From Paracoccaceae bacterium (GTDB lineage: Bacteria > Pseudomonadota > Alphaproteobacteria > Rhodobacterales > Rhodobacteraceae): a stretch of DNA of 64,000 nucleotides. The position numbers and the translations under genes were made by a program. The stretch is taken from contig JAQWSE010000008.1 of NCBI GenBank assembly GCA_029243395.1, forward strand, positions 1 to 64,000, given 5' to 3'. Under the pieces are notes generated by a model. That model was not told the DNA's origin. It ran no database searches and saw nothing but the letters and a program-made list of their open reading frames with translations. Each line of letters begins with the position of its first letter. Within the stretch, counting starts at the first letter, position 1. Positions 1 through 8,131 of this stretch are shown here, one piece after another.

Positions 1-119
1 ACTTCAGACCAACTACTTAAGGTTAGTTTTCTTGCCACTTTATACGAATCCACTGATCTTACATACTTCTGCTTGGATCAGCATGACAAATTATTCTTAA
101 CTAATTTTTCAGAAACCTT
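1..119 (+). repeat. 119-bp perfect direct repeat, copy 1 (other copy at 7090-7208)
   Basis: Bases 1-119 match 7090-7208 without a mismatch; identity stops at the base after CAGAAACCTT. Both copies code for the C-terminus of an FkbM-type methyltransferase in the same frame. The repeat may extend left of the window, so 119 bp is a minimum. Confidence 0.95.
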
Positions 120-129
120 TTCAAAATAA
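1..129 (+). CDS. FkbM-family methyltransferase, 3' end only (5' part outside window)
   Basis: Reading frame 1 is open from the first base and ends with TAA at 127-129. The encoded 42 residues are the same as the C-terminal end of the intact FkbM-type methyltransferase at 6364-7221 up to the last few residues, where this copy ends ETFSK and the other ETFQPM. The DNA is identical over 119 bases, so this is the tail of a recent duplicate or of a gene-converted paralogue. The catalytic domain lies outside the window, so function is assigned only through the paralogue. Confidence 0.75.
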   Translation, partial: TSDQLLKVSFLATLYESTDLTYFCLDQHDKLFLTNFSETFSK

Positions 130-130
130 G

Positions 131-756
131 TAAGTGGCGAATAAAGAAATTACGGACAGCAATAGCGATGTTTATAGTGCAGGATCCATAACCAGTGACG
201 CATCTGTTAATCTGGATATGAGTGGATTAAATTAAGGGCATTATTTATCCCATTACGATATATCTAAACGGGTAGCGATTATGCTATTACCGAACAGAGA
301 CTTAATATGACTGATATTGAGTTAATGATTAATTGTATCATTGGCAAGGCAGCACCTAATGGGAATACGATTGTTGCGACGAATATGAATGGAGACGACA
401 AAATCAACATGATCTACGTTCAACTAGCTATTAATATGGTTATAGGAAAAATGGATGGTTCGGTTATTTTAAGAAATTCCGATTTAAAAAGTCCCATCTA
501 TGATACTACCTCAGGGACAGGTATGAATTATTCCAATAAGTTTACCTATGAGGCAGAAATGCGCGTGCGAGGCTGTTTCTAATGTAGGAACAAATGTGGA
601 CACTGATACTGGAAACGCTAAAAAATTACATAATTACAGTAAGTTATGTTTTAGGTAATACTGCTCTTGGCTCCACCATTTATCCAATTTCTCCCTATAT
701 GCTGGAAAATAAAGCGAATAGACGACCGGTCAGTGCTTATAATTTATTTCGGTTTT
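131..756 (+). pseudogene. decayed gene(s) for a secreted protein with dockerin-like repeats
   Basis: No single frame spans this stretch, but protein-like text continues across frames. Frame 2 at 131-235 reads like an extracellular repeat segment (SAGSITSDASVNLDMSG). At 268-582 an open frame holds two copies of a pattern resembling the type I dockerin calcium-binding half-repeat: LNMTDIELMINCIIG, then MNGDDKINMIYVQLAINMVIG. The expected Asp is a Tyr in the second copy. Coding-like text shifts frame again after 582 and ends at a TAA near 762 (ITVSYVLGNTALGS). I infer one or two genes broken by several frameshifts. The dockerin reading rests on pattern recognition only. Confidence 0.35.
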
Positions 757-1695
757 TTACTTAAAATTTGGGTCATTATCCTGAACTTTCGCTCCCCGAT
801 ATTGTGCAGTCAAAGCCATTACACCACTGCTAAAAATTAATATGGCACCTATTCCTGACAACAGATTTAAATACTCATCGAAAAAAACTATACCAATTAG
901 AACTGCCCAGAGCATTTGTAAATAATGTAAACAAGAGATTATTCCATAAAACTTTTGTGCTTTAAGAAAAGCCACAACAAAAAGAAAAATAGCCATGTTT
1001 GCTGCCAAAGAGGCAATAAGAATTAGCCCAACAGTGGACAAATCCAAGATCTTTGGTTCGATAGAAAATAGTATTAGGGAAAAAAGATGCACAAAAAGTC
1101 CACCATAAATAAAAAAACTAAAAGAGGTCACAACACCATGAAATTTGCTGACTATTAAATTAGTTGTCGCAACCAGACACGCGCTAACTAAAACTAGAGG
1201 AAAATAAAGGCTGAAATTGTCAAAACCAGGCTGCAAGATAAAAATAACCCCAATAATACCCAGAGCCAAGGCTCCGACAGTAAAAAGGTTGAATTTTTCT
1301 CTTAGTATAAAAAGTGAAAATAAAACGGCAAATATTGGAGAGCACATTACAAGAGTGGTGAACTCTGGAAGAGAAATATTACCAAGTGCCGTGAATGCAA
1401 TAAAAGGCAACGGGACAAAAAGTACGCCCCTCACTATTGCGATGAAATAATTAGAAGTCACCAAATTTTCTTTAAGTCGGCCTACAAACCAAAGGTACAA
1501 AGGCAACGCAAGATAAACTGGAGAGCCGTAAAATACAAAATGGTAAAACTTAATCTCGTCTTCAGACAGATATTTAACAATTGCGTCATGAAGTACAAAA
1601 AGTAGTGTTGCAACAATCATTAAGATCGGGCCTACCAAAGAATTCGAATAGCTTCGTTCCAAAAATAGATTTATCACTCTTTTCATTTTAAGCAA
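757..1695 (-). CDS. DMT-superfamily (EamA) transporter
   Basis: A 312-residue, strongly hydrophobic protein with about ten predicted membrane segments arranged as two EamA halves, the usual size of drug/metabolite transporter (DMT) superfamily exporters. The first half contains LFVLHDAIVKYLS, typical of the first helix in this family, and the second half ends in a GAILIFSSGVMAL helix. Such proteins sit in the inner membrane and usually export small metabolites or amino acids; the substrate cannot be read from the sequence. The gene stands alone between decayed DNA on both sides. The first Met is used, but an in-frame Met three codons later is equally possible. Confidence 0.85.
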   Translation of the reverse strand: MLKMKRVINLFLERSYSNSLVGPILMIVATLLFVLHDAIVKYLSEDEIKFYHFVFYGSPVYLALPLYLWFVGRLKENLVTSNYFIAIVRGVLFVPLPFIAFTALGNISLPEFTTLVMCSPIFAVLFSLFILREKFNLFTVGALALGIIGVIFILQPGFDNFSLYFPLVLVSACLVATTNLIVSKFHGVVTSFSFFIYGGLFVHLFSLILFSIEPKILDLSTVGLILIASLAANMAIFLFVVAFLKAQKFYGIISCLHYLQMLWAVLIGIVFFDEYLNLLSGIGAILIFSSGVMALTAQYRGAKVQDNDPNFK

Positions 1696-2261
1696 TCTTC
1701 AGGCTAAAGAAAATTTAGTCAATTACATCATACTAGTATTAAAAAAATACTCAGATTAATGTCCTTATGTTCATAAATCGGCAACCAATATAGCAAATAT
1801 AACATCATCTCTTCGGTCTATATATCCAAATACCAAGGTAGATGTAGCGAGGGCTGAAACAGGAAGTTACCTTTACAAAATCTTCAAAAACAATTGTTTT
1901 ATTAGGTAAAAAATTCTGTTTTTTTTATACATGGTCAAGAACCAAAGTAAAGGATGTATTTGTGAGGAAGCGGTAAATTAAACTTACGATAATCTCATAA
2001 ACCAAGATTGTAACAGGCAAGACGCTTTACAAGCTAATTTCATTTTACTTATCAATTAGAAGTAGAGAAAAATATTCGCGCAGTTATATATAGACAATTG
2101 CAAGTTTGGTATCGTATGAATGGAATAATTTACTATTGTGTTTCAGGTCCTATGGCGAGGCGAGATGATGCTTTTGTTCTTACTTCTTGCTATGATAGTA
2201 GAAAGACTAATGAGTAAGGTAATATGGTAGAAATGTTAGCCTCATGAGAGTCATGGTGGAT
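1696..2261. other. intergenic stretch without a recognisable gene
   Basis: About 565 bases with no convincing open frame on either strand. A short coding-like segment (about 1792-1907, + strand) ends at a stop and matches nothing I recognise. The stretch leads into a pseudogene, so part of it is probably degraded coding sequence. Confidence 0.5.
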
Positions 2262-2634
2262 ATGAGCGCAACTCTTTTGCATCACGGGCATATTCGTATC
2301 CTCCGTAAGGCAAAGAAATTGGGACACACTTAACGGTAGCATTCACTTCAGACGCAGAAATTCTACTCAAAAAGGGATATACCCCTGAATTAAAATATGG
2401 AGAGCGTGCAGAAATACTACTTGCAATCAAATATGTTGACGAAGTAGTAAAAAGCCCCTGGCTCTTAGATAACGAATTCTTGAGTAAACATGAAATAGAC
2501 TTACTAGCACACGGTGATGATAATACCAATGATGTAAGTGAGGAAAAATCAAGATATTTAAACGGACGAAAGAAATTTCTAGTTATGAATTGAGAAGAAG
2601 AGCAAAAAGAAATTTTGAAACTATAAACAATTAA
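2262..2634 (+). pseudogene. frameshifted cytidylyltransferase-like (nucleotidyltransferase HIGH-type) gene
   Basis: Translating across two frame changes gives a clear cytidylyltransferase-fold protein. The nucleotide-binding signature LLHHGHIRILRKAKKLG is followed, after a one-base loss near 2328-2331, by LTVAFTSDAEILLKKG and then YGERAEILLAIKYVDEVV and LLAHGDDNTN. Near 2565-2578 the frame shifts again, and the family's closing motif appears as ISSYELRRRAKRN before TAA at 2632. Relatives transfer CMP or AMP to glycerol-3-phosphate, phosphocholine or sugar phosphates for surface polymers. With two frameshifts and an irregular start (the usual FD before LLHHGH reads AT), it should not make a working enzyme. 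An unrelated-looking open frame on the opposite strand is its shadow. Confidence 0.8.
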
Positions 2635-3004
2635 CATAGCGTATCCTTTCGTTTAATAAACAAATCAAGTTTCTTCGTTTGCTGATTAAAGAACTCGCTA
2701 TGTTAATGTGGGGCTAATATAGAGTAGCACTTAACGTAAGGTTCTTCAGATACCTACAATCACCTCATATGATTGACAGGTAGTCAGATATATTTGTTTT
2801 CTGATACCTATCGTTAGGTATGGTTAAAGATGACTTAGATAGGTTAAGCACCCCTTGGCATCACCAATAAAATCAGCAACTTATTTTTAGAAACGGGTTC
2901 TATTGGCCTGTTGATCAGTTAGATTATTGGAATATAAGTGTATTTTAATTCTCTAAACTTCTTGAATCATCCTGCCATGAGGCAGGTTGATTATCAGACT
3001 TGTC
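2635..3004. other. intergenic stretch with two small inverted repeats
   Basis: No gene is supported here. A perfect 7-bp inverted repeat with a 4-base loop (ATACCTA-TCGT-TAGGTAT) lies at 2804-2821 and a longer hairpin at 2965-2992. The rest is AT-rich with stops in all frames. Confidence 0.5.
2965..2992 (-). terminator. hairpin downstream of znuA, possible terminator
   Basis: CCTGCC-ATGA-GGCAGG forms a 6-bp GC-rich stem, extended by AATCA/TGATT after one T-T mismatch. It lies 13 bases past the znuA stop on the minus strand. No uninterrupted U-run follows, so intrinsic termination is uncertain. Confidence 0.4.
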
Positions 3005-3949
3005 TTAAAAACAATTAGATAATCTTGCTCCAAGATTTCTAATAAGATTGTTATAAAATGAAGGACCAACTTCCAATCCAACACCCAATGGATCGATTAC
3101 AGCCGTATTAGCGTGCGTTCCTGCTACAATGGCTTTGACGATTCCATCATTAAATTGTGGTTCAGCAAGTATGCAGTGAATGGACTCACTGGTTATACGC
3201 TCTTGAATTTCTTTTAGACGAGCTGGGCTTGGATCGGACGCATCACTTAATGAGATTGCCCCCGAAGCACTAATGTTAAAATGCTTCTCAAAATACTGGT
3301 AAGCATCATGGAAAACAACAAATTTTTCTTCTCTTACCGAATCCAATATCTTAGTGACTTCCTCCGACAAGGCGTCTAACTCTTCCCTAGATGAATTTGC
3401 ATTTTTGAAATAGGTTCCCGCGTTTTTAGGATCAGCTTCCGACAATTTTGCAGCAATAACATTTAACCATACCTTTGCGATTGCAGGTGATAACCAAGCG
3501 TGGGGATCATGCTCGCCATGTGCATGGTCGTCGTGATCATCTTTCTTGACATGCTTTTTATGACCGTCATCATCATGGTCGTGTTTTTCAAAAAGCGTCC
3601 CTTCTCTGAAGTCAAGTAATTCAACTCCCCCAACTTCTAGAAGAGTTGTAACCGATGCTCTCTTAGCTAGGGTTGATAGCCCTTTCTCTAACCAAGGAGT
3701 TAAATCTTCACCAATCCAGAACACTAGCTTTGCTTCTTGAAGAGCTTTTGCTTCAGACGGTCTTAGTTGATACTCATGGGGTGAAGCCTCTGGTGGTATA
3801 ATTAGGCTTGGACTCCCTAATCCATTCATAACTTTTGAAACTAATGAATGAACTGGGGCAATATCTACGGCCACTTTTGGGACATCAGCCACTGCTATGC
3901 CTGCGCTTAAGACTAACGCAGAAGTCATCGAAAAAACTTTATTAGACAT
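3005..3949 (-). CDS. znuA: zinc ABC transporter, periplasmic zinc-binding protein
   Basis: A 314-residue cluster 9 (ZnuA/TroA family) solute-binding protein that delivers zinc to the ZnuBC inner-membrane transporter. Residues 1-21 look like a signal peptide ending in AVA. The conserved zinc-ligand segment SPHEY is at about 57-61, and a charged loop very rich in His and Asp spans about 123-150, typical of zinc-specific rather than manganese-specific members. Further conserved histidines occur in FHDAYQYFEKHF, and an acidic ligand is likely in the C-terminal DPLG segment. It is transcribed away from zur-znuC-znuB, sharing a 73-base spacer that holds a perfect Zur-type palindrome, so expression under zinc limitation is expected. 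Confidence 0.95.
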   Translation of the reverse strand: MSNKVFSMTSALVLSAGIAVADVPKVAVDIAPVHSLVSKVMNGLGSPSLIIPPEASPHEYQLRPSEAKALQEAKLVFWIGEDLTPWLEKGLSTLAKRASVTTLLEVGGVELLDFREGTLFEKHDHDDDGHKKHVKKDDHDDHAHGEHDPHAWLSPAIAKVWLNVIAAKLSEADPKNAGTYFKNANSSREELDALSEEVTKILDSVREEKFVVFHDAYQYFEKHFNISASGAISLSDASDPSPARLKEIQERITSESIHCILAEPQFNDGIVKAIVAGTHANTAVIDPLGVGLEVGPSFYNNLIRNLGARLSNCF

Positions 3950-3959
3950 TTATATCGCC

Positions 3960-3976
3960 ATGTTATAATATAACAT
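3960..3976. promoter_or_regulatory. Zur operator between znuA and zur
   Basis: ATGTTATAATATAACAT is a perfect palindrome of two 8-base arms around a single A. It matches the known Zur-box pattern (GTTATA-N-TATAAC core). It lies 10 bases from the znuA start and 46 bases from the zur start, so one site could repress both divergent transcripts. An A-run follows at 3987-3999. Confidence 0.9.
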
Positions 3977-4022
3977 ACGTTTAGCAAAAAAAAAAATTTT
4001 TACAAGCACCGAATTTATCTGT

Positions 4023-4526
4023 ATGAAAAAAAACCCAACACAAAAATATGCCTCTATAATTTTCAAAAAACATAATCATAATGTGTGTTTTAATAATGCC
4101 ATGAAAGCGTTCCAAAAGCATTGTTTTGAAAAAAATTTGAAATTGACACCTTTAAGGATTAAGGTTTTTGAATTTTTGCTAAGAGATCACCAGCCTCTTG
4201 GAGCCTACCAAATTCTAGATATGCTTCGCGATTCGGGTTTTGGTTCAACGCCTCCAATAGCTTATCGAGTTCTAGATTTTCTTATCGAGCAAGGCTTTGC
4301 ACATAAGATCAAAAGGTTAAACGCATTTGTTGCATGTTCTCATCTAGGAAGTACTCACTCACCAGCATTTATGATTTGTCGAAAATGCGAAAAGGTTGCA
4401 GAAATTAACGAAAAAGAGAGTGGTGTCAATTTGAAAAAAGCGGCACCTTTCGATTTCAAGATCGAAGAAGCAGTTATAGAAGTTATAGGTCTTTGTATAT
4501 CTTGTATCACAGTAGAGGCAACATGA
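4023..4526 (+). CDS. zur: Fur-family zinc uptake regulator
   Basis: A 167-residue Fur-family repressor. The N-terminal winged helix (about 30-100) includes LTPLRIKVFEFL and the recognition-helix region STPPIAYRVLDFL, where Zur proteins typically carry this AYRVLDFL form. The C-terminal metal-binding dimerisation domain has CRKC at 119-122 and CISC at 158-161, the two Cys pairs of the structural zinc site. The protein has about 25 extra residues at the N-terminus compared with common Zurs, so a later start (Met27) is possible. Its stop overlaps the znuC start by four bases (ATGA), and the palindrome upstream suggests autoregulation with znuA and znuCB. Confidence 0.9.
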   Translation: MKKNPTQKYASIIFKKHNHNVCFNNAMKAFQKHCFEKNLKLTPLRIKVFEFLLRDHQPLGAYQILDMLRDSGFGSTPPIAYRVLDFLIEQGFAHKIKRLNAFVACSHLGSTHSPAFMICRKCEKVAEINEKESGVNLKKAAPFDFKIEEAVIEVIGLCISCITVEAT

Positions 4527-5242
4527 CGCTTATTGAGATAACTAACCTTAATGTACGATACGGATCAAAACCAGTGTTACAGAATATGAATCTTTCATTA
4601 GCAGATGGGGAAATTGTAACAATAGTAGGCCCTAATGGGTCAGGAAAAACCACCCTCTTCAAAGCCATTATTGGAACAGCCCCGATAAGTACTGGCAAAG
4701 TTAAACTAAGATCCAACCTAAAAATTGGCTATGTCCCGCAGCAATTAATAATTGATCAATCTTTACCCATCACTGTGGAGCGGTTTTTAAAAGTTGCTCA
4801 AAAAACAAATGCAAATGCCTTAGAAAAAGCGTTAAATTTAGTAGGAGTAGAAGATATTTTAAAGTTCCAAATGAGTAATCTATCAGGTGGTGAACTCCAG
4901 CGTGTATTGCTGGCTCGTGCTTTGATCGGTGAACCTGACGTTTTGTTACTAGATGAAGCTACCCGGGGATTAGACCAACCTGGAGTTGCAACTTTTTACC
5001 GTAAGGTCGATGACATTCGTAAAAATACTGATTGCGCAGTGCTTATGATCAGCCACGATTTGCACGTAGTAATGAGTGCCTCTGATAGGGTGATTTGCCT
5101 TAATGGTCATATCTGCTGCGAGGGAGCTCCAGATTCTGTAGCCTCGTCACCTGAATATAAAGCGCTATTTGGATCAGACGTTGATGGAACTTTTGCCTTA
5201 TATAGACATCATCACGATCACAGTCACCACTCAGACAATTAA
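4523..5242 (+). CDS. znuC: zinc ABC transporter, ATP-binding protein
   Basis: A 239-residue ABC ATPase. Walker A is GPNGSGKTT, the signature LSGGELQR, Walker B VLLLDEAT, and the switch histidine lies in ISHDLHVV. The C-terminus is a histidine-rich tail (HHHDHSHHSDN), common in ZnuC and able to bind zinc. I chose ATG 4523 because it overlaps the zur stop as ATGA, the usual coupled arrangement, and because MTLIEITNLNVRYG is the normal ZnuC beginning; an upstream in-frame codon at 4493 would lie deep inside zur. It drives zinc import with ZnuB. Confidence 0.94.
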   Translation: MTLIEITNLNVRYGSKPVLQNMNLSLADGEIVTIVGPNGSGKTTLFKAIIGTAPISTGKVKLRSNLKIGYVPQQLIIDQSLPITVERFLKVAQKTNANALEKALNLVGVEDILKFQMSNLSGGELQRVLLARALIGEPDVLLLDEATRGLDQPGVATFYRKVDDIRKNTDCAVLMISHDLHVVMSASDRVICLNGHICCEGAPDSVASSPEYKALFGSDVDGTFALYRHHHDHSHHSDN

Positions 5243-5254
5243 GGATGATACATA

Positions 5255-6058
5255 ATGCTTGATGACTTTATGACCCGTGCTGCTCTTGCTGGAATTGGCG
5301 TTTCGCTTGCAGCGGCGCCTCTCGGTTGTTTTGTTGTATGGCGCCGTATGGCTTATTTTGGTGAAGCAACTGCTCATGCCGCTTTGCTTGGAGTTGCTCT
5401 ATCATTAGCTTTTGAATTCTCTGTTCTTGCAGGCGCCGTGTTAGCATCTCTTCTAATGGCTATATCAGTAACTCTAATGGCAGGCCGCTCACTTTTTCTT
5501 GATACACTCTTAGGAGTAGCGGGACACACCTCAATTGCTGCAGGACTTGTTATAGTTTCTTTCCTCTCAGGTGTTCGGATTGATTTAATGGCTTATTTAA
5601 TTGGAGATATATTAGCTGTATCTCATATGGATCTCTTACTGATTTGGATGGGAGTCGTGATAATTCTAGCACTCATAATTTGGCGCTGGTCTCCACTTTT
5701 ATTGGTAACTTTAAACGAAGATTTAGCTTCTGCAAATGGCTTTAATTCGAAAAGAGAGAACTTCATCATAACAATTTCCTTGGCTATAGTGGTAGCAGTT
5801 GGGATCAAAGTTGTCGGGGTATTACTTATAATAGCATTGTTAATAATACCAGCTGCCTCAGCACGCTCTATCGTGACAACACCAGAGGCGATGGGATTTT
5901 TTGCTGCCTTGATAGGAGCATCTTCCGCCTTATTTGGCCTTAACGCAGCTTATATTTTCGATACGCCAACAGGACCTTCTATAGTTTGTGTAGCTTCATT
6001 ATTTTTTATTGTTTTGTCACTAATCAGTTCTTTTCTTAAACGAAAGAAACATAATTAA
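5255..6058 (+). CDS. znuB: zinc ABC transporter, permease
   Basis: A 267-residue ABC-3 family integral membrane protein with about eight hydrophobic segments. It contains the conserved RRMAYFGEATAHAALLGVAL region near the N-terminus and the LLIIALLIIPAASAR segment near residue 195, both typical of ZnuB. It begins 12 bases after znuC and closes the zur-znuC-znuB operon. It forms the membrane channel for zinc delivered by ZnuA. Confidence 0.94.
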   Translation: MLDDFMTRAALAGIGVSLAAAPLGCFVVWRRMAYFGEATAHAALLGVALSLAFEFSVLAGAVLASLLMAISVTLMAGRSLFLDTLLGVAGHTSIAAGLVIVSFLSGVRIDLMAYLIGDILAVSHMDLLLIWMGVVIILALIIWRWSPLLLVTLNEDLASANGFNSKRENFIITISLAIVVAVGIKVVGVLLIIALLIIPAASARSIVTTPEAMGFFAALIGASSALFGLNAAYIFDTPTGPSIVCVASLFFIVLSLISSFLKRKKHN

Positions 6059-6363
6059 TTAAAAGAACACAAAAAAAGGTATAAAGATAACTGTGGACAA
6101 AATAAGGATAGATGATATCGTGTCCATTATTGTATTTTAATAACAATAGGTTAGTTATTAATATGCATAAAGGAAATCATAATAGATTGATACCCCCGTG
6201 GCTCCACGAATATTATCCCTAATAAAGATTTCCAGATCTCCTACTTATTTTAATTATTTGTTGTGCTAAGTGATAGTGATATGATTTGATACTAAGTATT
6301 AGTTTATCTTTATTTGAAGGACGGTAGACATATCAGGTTTGTCGCAACCTTGGGAACACTAAA
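6059..6363. other. intergenic stretch between znuB and FkbM gene
   Basis: About 305 AT-rich bases with stops in all frames. No repeat, RNA gene or clear promoter could be assigned; it presumably contains the FkbM promoter. Confidence 0.4.
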
Positions 6364-7221
6364 ATGAATACAAATAGTTTTGTAAAAGATTTGGCTACTG
6401 CAATACTAAATCATAATCCTGGAATCGTGTTTAGAGCTCTTGAAATTGGAGCATTACAAGTTGGCCATGTTGAAAACTTTCATCAAATTTTGGAATATTT
6501 TCCTGGTTCTGAAATAATTGGGTTTGAAGTAGAAAAGAATTTATGTGAAGACATGAATGCTAAGGCAAAAGAAGGAATAAAATATTTTCCTCATGCACTG
6601 TGGTCCAAAAGAGAAAATAGGGTCTTTTATGAAACAAATCATCCAATGTGTTGTTCACTATATAAACCAAATGAGAAACTACTTCGCCTCTTTAATGATT
6701 TTGAAGTTTCATACTTAAAAGGTGAAACCCGAATTGACACAATAGATATAGATAGCTTTTTGACAGAAAATTCTATTGGACCCATAGACTTTATAAAAAT
6801 TGATGTAGAAGGTGCAGAATTAGATATTTTTGAAGGTGGCAAGAAAACTCTCAAAAATGTAGCATTTATTGTTTCTGAAGCTGAATTCATTGAGCATCAT
6901 GAAGGTCAACCCCTATTTGGGGATCTTTGTAAGTTCTTATCAACCTATGATTTCATGTTCCACAAGTTTCTCAACGTAGGTGGCCGGAGTTTAAGATCAT
7001 TTAATAAGAATACTGATTTTAAGTTTGCATCCCAGATGGTCTGGGCAGATGTAGTATTTATAAGTGATATTTTAAAAATTAAGGAACTGACTTCAGACCA
7101 ACTACTTAAGGTTAGTTTTCTTGCCACTTTATACGAATCCACTGATCTTACATACTTCTGCTTGGATCAGCATGACAAATTATTCTTAACTAATTTTTCA
7201 GAAACCTTCCAACCTATGTAA
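6364..7221 (+). CDS. FkbM-family SAM-dependent methyltransferase
   Basis: A 285-residue protein with an FkbM-type Rossmann methyltransferase domain. An early motif VFRALEIGA (about 22-30) corresponds to the SAM-binding loop, GFEVEKNL (about 53-60) to the acidic ribose-contacting residue, and IDFIKIDVEGAELDIFEGG (about 141-159) is the family hallmark. Members O-methylate sugars, lipids or polyketides; in bacteria they often sit with surface-polysaccharide genes. The target cannot be determined here. The last 119 coding bases but 13 are repeated exactly at the left edge of the window in a second, truncated-by-window copy, so this gene is one of a near-tandem pair 7.1 kb apart flanking the zinc locus. 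Confidence 0.85.
   Translation: MNTNSFVKDLATAILNHNPGIVFRALEIGALQVGHVENFHQILEYFPGSEIIGFEVEKNLCEDMNAKAKEGIKYFPHALWSKRENRVFYETNHPMCCSLYKPNEKLLRLFNDFEVSYLKGETRIDTIDIDSFLTENSIGPIDFIKIDVEGAELDIFEGGKKTLKNVAFIVSEAEFIEHHEGQPLFGDLCKFLSTYDFMFHKFLNVGGRSLRSFNKNTDFKFASQMVWADVVFISDILKIKELTSDQLLKVSFLATLYESTDLTYFCLDQHDKLFLTNFSETFQPM
7090..7208 (+). repeat. 119-bp perfect direct repeat, copy 2 (other copy at 1-119)
   Basis: Identical to bases 1-119. It covers the C-terminal coding part of the FkbM gene and stops 13 bases before its last stop-codon base. Confidence 0.95.
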
Positions 7222-7368
7222 ATCAAACCTGCCAATTGATTGATTTATTTAAAATTGCTCTTCTCAAAATATCCGCTTTTCAGTTGAAATACCTATATTT
7301 AGAGACAGTTCCATAGTCAAATTTCTTTAAAGGTTAATCAAAATCGTAATATCAAAAGATTTTCTGAG

Positions 7369-7812
7369 TCATTCATTCATTTTTATCTTACATTCCAGGG
7401 AATAAATTCCTAACATTAAATCCTCAGCTATTGCCAAACCCACTCCCTGTCTTAAGGCATATTGCCTAAAAATCTTACAAAGTACTTTTCTAGTTTGAAG
7501 ATCTATCACATCATCAGAAATAGATAGTATTTTTGAATTAAGGTCTCGACCTCCTTTTTCAGAAGTTAACACTTCTTTATTTTTACCTCTACCAAAAATT
7601 CTATTCCATCCCTCTCGATATTCTGGAGTGGACACACTAGAAAAATGGCTAATAGAAGTTTGGGAAGCCGATTTATTAGTTGCTTTAGATTTTGATGTTT
7701 TACTATCCGCAGAAACAGTTTCACTCGATTTAGATTTATCTTTTTCAACAGTTTTAAGATCAGTTTTTTTAGGTGAATTAGTTTCCTTTTTTGGTCCGTT
7801 AGTCTTACTCAT
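7369..7812 (-). CDS. hypothetical protein with low-complexity N-terminus
   Basis: A 147-residue protein I do not recognise. Residues 1-55 are a Lys/Ser/Thr-rich, probably disordered tract (repeated KK, SKSK, SSET). From about residue 57 the composition becomes globular, with STPEYREGWNRIFGRGK, then ISDDVIDLQTRKVLCKIFRQYALRQGVGLAIAEDLMLGIYSLE, which looks helical and could be a small helical domain. There is no signal peptide or membrane segment. The conserved look of the C-terminal half supports a real gene; the start ATG at 7812 follows no strong ribosome binding site. Neighbours give no hint of role. Confidence 0.6.
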   Translation of the reverse strand: MSKTNGPKKETNSPKKTDLKTVEKDKSKSSETVSADSKTSKSKATNKSASQTSISHFSSVSTPEYREGWNRIFGRGKNKEVLTSEKGGRDLNSKILSISDDVIDLQTRKVLCKIFRQYALRQGVGLAIAEDLMLGIYSLECKIKMNE

Positions 7813-8131
7813 ATGCTTAATGGGTACCTCATTAAAAGTTAACTCTCTGCTTTAACAAAATTTAAACCAAATATAAAAGGTTTTTTGAAAAAAATTCAAA
7901 TAATAAGAACTTTATGCCACCCTTACTAGTTTGTATAAAGCTGAGTTTGTCACATTTTGGATAATTTAAATGGCCATTTCTTATAAGGATTGAATCAAAC
8001 TGTTCTTGTTTAAAACCGACCTGAAATTAATCATATATTAATCTAATAGACGATAAACATATATAACAGGACTTTGCCTTAGTTCAACAACTGCACAAGT
8101 GATTGACAATTCTATTTTCGATAACAATAGC
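7813..8131. other. intergenic stretch, no feature seen
   Basis: About 319 bases between two minus-strand genes with stops in all frames. No hairpin terminator or RNA gene could be identified. Confidence 0.4.

Noticed and set aside
667-680. CTTGGCTCCACC, a second tRNA-3'-end-like string
   Set aside because: Too short, lies in protein-like text, and does not pair with anything nearby.
2251-2637. 128-residue minus-strand open frame
   Set aside because: The opposite strand contains the recognisable cytidylyltransferase pseudogene; this Ser/Phe/Leu-rich frame is its shadow.
3960-3999. Possible riboswitch or sigma-54 promoter in the znuA-zur spacer
   Set aside because: The palindrome explains the spacer better, and no -24/-12 pattern is visible.
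4507-4716. 69-residue minus-strand frame over znuC
   Set aside because: Antisense shadow of the ABC ATPase coding sequence.
6202-6232. CCCCCGTGGCTCCACGA resembling the 3' end of a tRNA or tmRNA, possible attachment site
   Set aside because: No matching acceptor strand, T-loop or CCA could be found, so it is not a supported RNA gene or att site.
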